Below, one piece after another: positions 1-9,500 of a stretch of DNA of 64,000 nt (within the stretch, counting starts at the first letter, position 1; every line of letters starts with the position of its first letter). Location of the stretch: assembly GCA_029207755.1 (NCBI GenBank), contig JARCOQ010000016.1:15769307-15833306 (forward strand), read 5' to 3'. The stretch comes from Chamaea fasciata (lineage: Eukaryota; Chordata; Aves; Passeriformes; Sylviidae). Below the pieces are notes generated by a model that was not told the origin of the DNA, made no database searches, and worked only from the letters and a program-made list of their open reading frames with translations. Made by a program: the position numbers and the translations under genes.

Positions 1-498
1 ATCACACTCTCAGAGCTGCTTCACAGGCTCCTGTCGCCTTCATGAGTGCCTGGAGGCCTGGCAACATCTGGCAGCTTGACTGGGCTTTAATCAGAGGTTT
101 TAATCACTGTCACTGTGCTCCAAGTCCTTGCCAGTGCTGGGCCAGCTCCCTGTCTCCAGGGGCTGGATCCTTACATGCCCCAGGGGATCATCAACACCCC
201 AGTCCACAGAAGCACTGAGTCTTTCAGGCTGGAGCATCTTTGGCAAGGGACATTTGCAATGTCCATTCCTTCCTCTGCGTGCCCCAAACCCACCCAGCAG
301 GGTCAGAGGGATTCTCTAGTGTCTCGTAACAAGAACTTTGTACAGGAGGGGAGGTAAGAGCCAGTGACTTGGACTGTGGGATCCCAGTTGAGTGCTCCTC
401 ATGGTGTACTGGAGCAGTGGGCTGGGGGGAATCCTCCTTGCCTTGCTGGCCAAGCCAGGAGAGGCGTGGGCATGCTGAGTGTGCTGCTCTCCTTGCAG

Positions 499-589
499 GG
501 CACGGCGTACCACATCCGCGTGTCTGCTTACAACATGAAGGGCTGGGGTCCCCCACAAGCCTCCATGCCCCCCTTCGCCATCCCTTCCA
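499..589 (+). CDS. ANKFN1-like: ANKFN1-like exon: end of FN3 domain
   Basis: An acceptor (ccttgcag) precedes 499 and a strong donor (gtgagt) begins at 590. The peptide starts GTAYHIRVSAYNMKGWGPP, the typical F/G-strand end of a fibronectin type III fold (Y-x-I-R-V-x-A-x-N-x-x-G-x-G). It begins in phase 0 and ends one base into an Asn codon completed in the next exon. The first part of the FN3 domain must be in an exon to the left of the window. Confidence 0.9.
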
Positions 590-3500
590 GTGAGTACCCC
601 CGGGAACACTCCCATGGGAGCCAGCCCAGGGTGGGGGGGTCAGGGCAGCTCCCTGTGCCATCCAGGCGTCCCTCTCACTGCTGGGATGCAAGTGAGCGGA
701 CCCAGGGGCAGAGGCAGAATTTGGAGTCTCAGGCCAGGCAGGGAGGCTGTGCCTGGGGGTCTGGGATGCTGCCTCCAGCCAACAGGTGCTTTGCCAAGTA
801 GTGATTTTTCAGCCTCGAATTAGCCTTGCCTCCTGGGAAAGGCTGAGCCATTTCAGACCACCTGGATCAGCTCATCCCCCAGAGGAAGCTAGGAGGTGGC
901 TGAGCTAGGATTCTGAATGGTCCTGGGTGGCAGTGGCCTCTCACTCTGTGCCACCAAATGGTCTCTCCCATCCAGCCCAGACCCAAGGACTTGCATTCCC
1001 TGGCATGGAGCTGCAATGGGGGTCATGAGCCCCAACAGAGACCAGCTCTGGGCTGTCAGCACTCTCCTCCCCATGCTGGCTCCAAAAAAAAAAAGTAAGG
1101 ATACAGCCACTGGATGTCACACAAGGCACCCCGGGGTGCTGGGTGGAGAAGGGCCAGGAGGACTGAGCTGGAAGGAGCAGCCCAAAGGGTAAAGTTCAGG
1201 ACTGAGGGGGCTCCAAAATGGCCTCTGCCTCTTGTCACCAATCCCAAAACAGGTGCCTGTGTGGTGTCCCATGGGATTGGTGCTGTGAATGAGTAAGGAG
1301 CAGCCCCATGGGAGGCTGAGCTTGTCCCAAGGATCAGGCCATGGAAGCACATCCTGTACCACCATGCTGGAGGCACCCAGGGAGCAGGGCTGCTGCTCCC
1401 AGGAGCAGTGAGGGCGCTGAGAACAGGTGGATGTGAACAGTGATGGGTCAGAGATGTGCAGCCCCACACACAGCTCTGACTGCAGATCCACAGAGCACTG
1501 AATCACCAAAAATCCATTTGCATGTCTAGGAATGCACATAGCAAGGGCACAGCAGTCCACTACCTGGGCTTTATCTTGTCCCTGTCATGTTTGCACCCAC
1601 TTTAAAACCCATTTGCCACCTCACACAGGTCACATTCCCTGTGACCAAGATCCAGGTGGCATCAATTAAATGTGTGGCTGAAGTGAATCAGACAGGAGTG
1701 GGCTTTATTTATTTTATTGCCAGTAATATTTCTCCCTTCAGTAGAGATCCCTCCCTGGCCCAGCAGAATATAGTCAGGCACCTCCCTGGGTGTTTTTAAA
1801 GCTACTAAAAATAGCGGCAAGTTCTAGCCAAAGTTAACAGAGCTGAACTTTCCATGGAAAACAGCAGCGGGCAGGACACAGGGGGTGTTTAAAGCAATTA
1901 ATATACAGTTGAGGGAGAAGAGCCGGCAGGTCCCCAGCCCTGCTCACGGTCCTGCTGCCATCCCACAGCGGGTGGAGCTGGCGGGAGTTTATTTATGTGT
2001 TTGTCGAGGTAAGCCCAGCTCCCAGCACTCATCTGGAGTAACTGGGGAAGACCTGGAGGAAGAGACTGGAAAGAATTTTATTTTTTAAGGCCAGTGAAGT
2101 GCAGCAGCAACAGACAGAACCTTGTTCCTTCCCTCTCGTGTGTCCCTGCCACGCTGTGGGGAGGCCAGGGGTGGTCACAAAGTGCTGTGCAGAGCGGGAT
2201 GTTCCTGGGAAGAGTGGCACAAAACCGGGGATCTCCCAGCACACCCTGAGGTGTCCAGCACCCACAACTGCTGCCATGCTGTGGCACTGGGGAGACACCC
2301 AGCTGATGTGGGAGGAGGGGATAGAAACCCCTTTTTCCCCAGGGCAAGGGGTGCTGGGGGTGATGCCCGTCTGTCCCCACAGACTGGCGGGAGTATGATG
2401 GCCGGGCGCCACGGCGGAGGGGACAGGCTGAAGCTCTGGACCATCTGCTGGGCCAGGTGAAGACCGTCCACCAGCACTGCATTTGCCACGGTGAGCCCAC
2501 AGCACAGTGCTCCAGGGAAGCCGGGGGGGGAGTGAGCAGGGCAGCTGAGTCCACCGGGGTTGTGGTGTGATCCACAGAGCTGGGGTGGTGCAAGAATCGG
2601 TCTGTGCCATGGATGAGCAGAGCAGGGAGACAGCTCAGGCAGTGGAGACCTCAGCAGAGCCTTCCCAACGGGTTGGCATCAGCTCTTCATCTCCTGCTGC
2701 GTCATCCTCTGCTCTCTGCTCCACAGAGCCCTGCAAGAACCAGCCCCAGAGCAGAAAGCATTCGGTCTCCAAGAGCCTCAAGCACCTCTTCCATCCTGGC
2801 AGCAAGTTTCTCAAGACACTGAAGCGGTGAGAGGCTGGTGCACGGGGTTGGTGAGAGCCCCTGTCCCAGCCGGGCTGTAGAGCTGCCCATCCTGAGACCT
2901 GTGCCTGCACACCGGGGGCTGGGTACTCCGAGCAGGATCTGCACTGGGAGTGAGCTGATGATGTCAGTGGAGATGAGTGCCATGGCCCAGAGATCCAAAG
3001 TTTTCTTGGTGTCTCCATTTGGACTAGCCAAGCTGTGCTGGTGCCCAGATCCCTGCACCACCTGACCGTTACCTGCACCCCACCTTGTTCAGATCCAGAG
3101 TGTTCCCTGCACAGTCTGGCCCATCTCTGTCCCATTGTGCTGCAGGGTCATGGGCCATGGTATCTGCTTGGGTTCCTGCTCCCATACCAGCCACAAGCCT
3201 CTTCTGCCATGGGCTGCTGGAGAGAAGTGCAGACCTGGGGCAGGGCATCTCCTCTCCCCTCAGGAAAGAGACCCTTTGGGAGATGGAGCTGGCAGCTAGG
3301 GATGGCACTGAAGTCTGTCTTCCGTCCCATGCAGGGGCCTCTACCTGACAGCCATCTTCTACAAGGATGACAATATTCTGGTGACTCATGAAGACCAGAT
3401 CCCCGTGGTGGAGATTGATGACACCTATTCATGCCTGCTCATGCAGGATTTCCTCTGGCTCACCAAGGTAGGTGGCCGAGGGGACTCTGCTTGGGCAGAG

Positions 3501-6500
3501 GTCCAAGAGTGCCAGGGTGACCCAGACAGGTATCAGGCAACACCACTGCCCCTCCAGCCCGGACACTGGGGCTTGGCAGTGCAGGCAGCCCATGGCCTTC
3601 CAGCTTGCTGGGGTTCAGCACGGACTAGGAAACTTCCAGGGAATGGCATTTCATCCCAACCCCTGGGAGCCCAAAGATGGATGACAGACCAGTGCCACGC
3701 TGGGCAGGCTGTGTGCCGGGGTGGCTGGGCACTGCCTCTCCACGGGGATACCAGTGGCTGTTGAACTGCTTCCCCTCAGCATCCTGCCTTGGCACCTCTC
3801 TCTCTGCTGTAGGATGTACAGGGAGCTGCTGCCAGCTCCTCTGATGTCAGCAGACTTGGGGAAAGGGCATGTGGGCAGCTCAAGGCCAAAATAATTTGCT
3901 GTGTGGTCCTTATCTACTGATGGAGAGTGCTTTCTTCTCCCTCCCCACCTTGGCCAGCTTCTATTCAAAGTTAAGGTTTCAGTCCTAGATGAAGATGGAT
4001 GTCTGAGTGGACATGGCTCAGGGCTGCCCTTAGGTACAGACACTGGAGAAATCTCAGTACCTATGGCACAGGGATTTATTTGCACCCCTGCTGAGAGATG
4101 CTGCATGCCCAGGCACATTCCTAACCCAACTCAGAGAGGCAAACGATTTCCCCAAAACCCCCTGGTGTGACCCAGCTGCAGCAGTGGTGACACTCTTTGG
4201 TGTGCGCAGGTGTCATGTATGTGGGATGAGATCCTGTGGCTGCGGCAGTGTGTCACTGTTTCCCAGTCCTCCTGCTCCTGCATCCTGCAGACTCGCTTCA
4301 AGATGCTGTTGGCCATCTCGCAGATGCAGGTGAGGGTCAGCCTGGTTGTGGAACAGACACTTTAAGTGGGACACTGGGGTATGAGCTCCCTTGGGAGCAG
4401 CACGTGCATGTGCCATAGTTGGGATAAACCCAGGATCTGCTGGCCATGACTGTGTGTCCCTGCCAGGACTCTGGCCATGGGACTGTGAGATGCCAGGGGT
4501 CATGGCAGTCCCAGGAAAAGGGGCTGGGGACCATCAGGGTGCTTTTCTGGGCAGACTGGTTTCCAGCAGGCAGCTGCAGGCACATCCCAGCTGCCCAGAA
4601 CCACCATACTTCCAGGATGTCCTCTGACCCTCTGCTTTCTCCTGCCTTCCCACCCTCGCACAGGGACTGCTGGGCATCCAGGACCTGGGGCAGGTCTTCT
4701 TTGAGCCCATCAAAGACAAACAGGGCAACATCCTCATCGTCACCCTGAAGGAGGTGAAAACCAACCAGACTTTTGAGAGTGTCCGCTGGGTCCCCATCTG
4801 CAAGCTGCAGACCAGCCGCAAGTCCGTGTCCTCCCCAGAGGAGCCCACTGCTCTGGACACGCTGCTCATCTCCCTCCAGGTGTGTCTTGGGGCAGGGATT
4901 GCAGTGGGCGCCCCTGGGGAACACCAGTGCTCCCTGCTCCCCCTCGGCCTGGAAAGGTCACAGCAGAGGGGGAGCAGAGCCCAGCCAGCCTCCAAAAGTC
5001 CTATTGTTTCAAGGGGAGGCATCAAGGTGATCCCAGATTCACCCTGACAGTACCAGGTTGTCTTCCTGTGCTGCTCCCTTCTCCAGCTGGACTGGCTGTG
5101 CTATGGCATCAGCACAGGCCCCTCTGTGAGGACTTGCTCAGTCCAGCAGTGTCTTTGTTCCTAGGACAAGCTGGCTTATCACCAGCGGAGCAGCCATGCC
5201 CTCTCTGCAGGCCTCTACCTGGGCTACTTGAAGCTGTGCAGTGCCGTGGATCAGATCCGAGTGCTGGTGCCAGAGCAGCTCCCCAACATCCTGTGCCATG
5301 TCAAGATTCGCTCCAACCCCAACATTTCCAGGTGGGATTTGCAGGGCTGCTCAGCCAGGGCAGCCAGGCTGCTCTGTCCCACCCAGGCTAACAGCATCCG
5401 TCACCTCCTGCTTCAGCAACAGCCTAATATTCCCACTTATCCCTGTCATGCAGCGCTCTCAGGCACAGCGTGGGATTGTTAGGGTGTCCTGTGTGGGATC
5501 AGGGCTGAACTCGACAATCTTTGTGGATCCCAGCCAGCTCAGCATATTCTGTGATTCTGATTCAGCCTAGAGCAAACCAAATTCCCTCTCTACCTCCACC
5601 ACTCCGACATTGCTGGGGGTGCTGCGCTGTCTGGGAGAGGAACAGCCAGGCAAACACAGCTTTCAGAGAAATTGTGTCCACATCCATCCAAACTGCTCCC
5701 TCCTTCACCTGTCTGTCTCTGGCCTTCTGCAGGGAAGAGTGGGAGTGGCTGCAGAAGATGGCCAGCGTGGAGGAGCCTGTTCCCACAGATCCAGAGGTTG
5801 ACAGGTCCCAGAACCCCTTGTTTCAGGAGCTCCAAGTGGCCATCAAGGAACTGATGACCCTGGTGAACATCCCGTTGCAAGAGGTAGAGACAGGAACCAA
5901 AGTCTGGGGCAGAGGGAGGGGACGGGGCTATGAGCATGGTGCTGGTGGTTGCAGCAGGTGGGGAACTGCATGTCTGGTCCTCCTTGTGGACCTGGAGCAC
6001 CCGGATTTTAGTGCTGTGCAAACAGAAGGTGAGTGGTGAGTCTGCCTGCCCAGGGACAGTGTCCACAGGAGCTGTTTGTCCTTCCCACACTGTACCCCCA
6101 AAGCAACAACAGCAAATCTGGGTTTGTTACTGCTGCCAGTGGTTTGATCCTGGGCAGCACGAGACTAGCCCAACTCTGCCCCCTCCAAAGCAGTCTGGTC
6201 CCTGGCCAGTGCTGGTCTGGAGCTGCAGCCCCTGGGGCCAGACTGTATGGGGAGAAACCTTCCACCATGCCAAGTATCTGCTGGGAAGCAACCCACCAGC
6301 ACCAATGACAGGCATGTGCTTGTGGCTGGGCAGCTGGGAGGACACCTCCCTGAGCCATTGCTGGTGGCACATTTCTGACACCCTGCCGTGGTGACTTTGA
6401 CCAGAAGTTTTGAGACTTTTAGGAAAAATTAAAGAAGAAGTGATGAGATTATGCAGATTTTGCCAGAAGCAAGGAGCCTCTGGTTATGTGCTGAAGCTGC

Positions 6501-9500
6501 AGTGTCCTGTGCCTGCAGGTGGTCCCTGAGAACTACTCTGTGCACCAGGACTGGGCAGAGGACTCACCAGGTGATGTGTGCAGCTGTTCCCTACACTGTC
6601 TCCTTGCAGGCCAAAGACTTCCGTCTGTACAGCCAAGAGGTGCTGAACTTTGGGGATCAGGTCTCCTTCCTGCTGCTGCTGCCTCCATCAGATGACGTCT
6701 GCACTGCTCCAGGCCAGAACAACCCCTACACCCCACACTCTGGCTTCCTCACACTGCCACTGCAGATCTTTGAGCTGGGTGAGCAGAGGGAATGCCAAAA
6801 CCCAACCCTGTTGGTCCCCCTCTCCTCTGAGGTCTCCTGAGAGCTGGGCTGTGCAGTGGGATGGCTAGAATTCCCTCATGCCCTGGGGAGGAGGCATGGA
6901 GGGGTGTACTGAGGGCTGTCCAGGTGGACTAATGGACAGTGTTGTCTCCTCATCTTGGGTGTAGGGCATCCACAGCATGGGACCTCACGTTTTTCATCCT
7001 CCCTTTTGTTTCCTCTCCCAGTCCACTTCTTCACATATGACAGGGAGTTCATCACGCAGTACTGCCAGGTGTCCGCCCTGCTGGAGCTGGAGTCACTCCT
7101 CTCCCAGCAGAGCCTCAGGGAGGCCTTCTCCGATGCCGAACTCTCCACTGCCAAGCAGAGGCACCAGCAGGTTCAGGACTACATCCAGGTATGGTGTGGG
7201 AGCCAGGCTCGACAGTGCCCATAGCCTGCCAGGACTCAGGCAGCAACATCTGCACCAGGGCTGTTCCCTGGTCATGGCGGCCCTGGGGTATTTCTCTGAT
7301 GTAACTGATGGGCAGCAACAGGCTGGTCTTTCAAAGATTCATGGAATGGTTTGGGTTGGAACAGACATTAAAACTCATCCAGTTCCACGTTCCACTATCC
7401 CAGGTTGCTCCAAGCCATGTCCAACCTGGCCTTGGACACTGCCAGGGGTCCAGGGGCAACCACAGCTTCTCTGGATACCCTGTGCCAGGGCCTTCCCACC
7501 CTCCCAGGGAGCAATTCCTTCCCAATATCCCATCTAACCCTGCCCTCTGGCCGTGGGAAGCCATGCCCCCTTGTCCTGTCACTCCATCCCCTTGCCCTGT
7601 CTATCCAGGCGCTTGTTTGTCCCAAGTCCCTCTTCATCTCTCTTGGAGCTCTGTTAGGCACTGGGAAGGGGCTCTGAGGTCTCCCTGGAGCCTTCTCTTC
7701 TCCAGGCTGCAGTTGCTTTATCAAGCAACTTCTTACTGCAATGATCACATTAAAAATCCCAAGGAGAGACCCAAAAGCTTCAGCACTGCACATGCCCTCC
7801 TTGCTAGAAAAGGGCCTGCATGTGCACTTTGGGATGGACTTGCAAAAGAGCATCCCACAGTACCCCTGTCCCCAGCACCCCTGCTGAACCAGCAGCGGAT
7901 TCCCCCAAAGCTCTGGGGAGAGGTGTGTGTACAGACCCCGTGTTTTGCCATGGGACTTTCTTGTTGCTGTCATTGGCTATGTGAAAGGGCTCCTCCATTT
8001 CCTCTGTTGGCAGCAAATGGAGGAGATATGGCGAGAGATGCGCTGGATCATGGATGTCCTGCAGCATGCCCGCTATAAGCAGCCCTCCTGTGGGGTATCT
8101 CTCAGTGGCTTCCTCAGCGAGGCCGGGGGGCCAGTGAAGGAGAAAACCCAATCCTCTTCGTCCCACCCTGACTACCTTCCGTCCCCAGTGCCCTCACCAG
8201 AGACCAGCCGCAAGCTCAACTCTGGTAAGGACCCAGATGTGCAAAGCTCCTGCTTGGTGGGCTCAGGTGCTGCCTGTGCTCAGTGGGTCGGGGTGGCCGC
8301 ACCCAAGGAGCCGGCAGGGCTGGAGCTGGGAGTCGGGCAGGGCAGTCAGTCTCAGCCAGGGCAGGACCCGCTCTGCTGTGCCGTGGCGAACGCAGCTCAG
8401 TGTGCCACAAAGGGGGTAAACCTCAGAGGCTTCCTTGGGTTCCACCTCAGCAGGGGCTGTCCACAATCAGGCTGAGCCCCTCTCTGCTTCTCTCACCCCT
8501 CGCAGACTCACACGGGCTGTCGGATGAGGAAGGCTCCTCGGAGGTGTTCCTGGCCACTGACAGTGACTACGACTCCAGCCGGGCGCAGAGCCCAAAGGAG
8601 CTGGACTTGCTGTACTCATCCTCGGGGCCCGAGTGCTGCAGCCGGCGGGCGGCCCGCACCCTGCGGGACAGTGCCCCCGATGTCCTGCAGAGCCATGAGC
8701 TCAAGGCCTCCCCGCCAGTGCCGCCACCAGCGGAGGAGCCACAGCCACCACCCAAGCTCTATGACAGTGACTTTGTCCTGCCCAGCCGGCAGATCGAGCT
8801 GCTGCGCATCACGGAGAAGCGACAGGCGTACTGCGTTCGGACCAGCAGCCTGGACTTCCCCAAGCCCCACTGCCCCGCCCCGAGAAAGTCCTGCCCCGGC
8901 TCCGTGGACAGCTCCCCAGCAGAGAGCAGGACCACGGGCCCCTGTGGCCAGCTCAGGCTGGGGACTGGCTCAGCACCCAGCCCCGAGTGCGGCCGGGGCA
9001 GGCAGGGCTCAGAGCCCGTCTGCTGGACACGCTCGGATGAGTGGACTCAGAACTTGCCAGAGCAGCAGCCAGAGCAGCCCAGGGGCTTGGCCGACCAAGG
9101 GAAGAAGCCGGGCTCTGTCACCTTGAGGGTCTGCCCTCAGTACGAAACGGGACTCTCCAAAGAGACCAGTGTCAAGGTACCAAAGCCTGTAGGAGGTGGC
9201 AGAGCGGTTCTGCCATGCCCGGAGGGACAGGGCTGCCAGGATGGGGACAGCAAGGCTCATGTGCCCCATACCTGGGGCACCTCCCCATCCTACACCATCC
9301 CAGGGGTGAGGTCCCCTGGAGACCCGCAGCACTCCTGCCCTGACTCCCTCTGTCCCTGCAGTAGTGATGAGGTTCCCAGTAGGACAGGGTGTCTCTGCAG
9401 GAGAGATGGCTACAGCTGCAGAAGGAGTGAGCCAGGGCCACATGTAGTGAATTTTGGGGACAAGGCGGTGGGGGTGAAGTTCAGCTCTTGGTCTGTAGTT

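Noticed and set aside
8283..8505. Upstream extension of the long Ser/Pro-rich exon
   Set aside because: The frame is open, but a good acceptor at 8498-8505 joins in phase to the exon ending at 8224, so this is intron.
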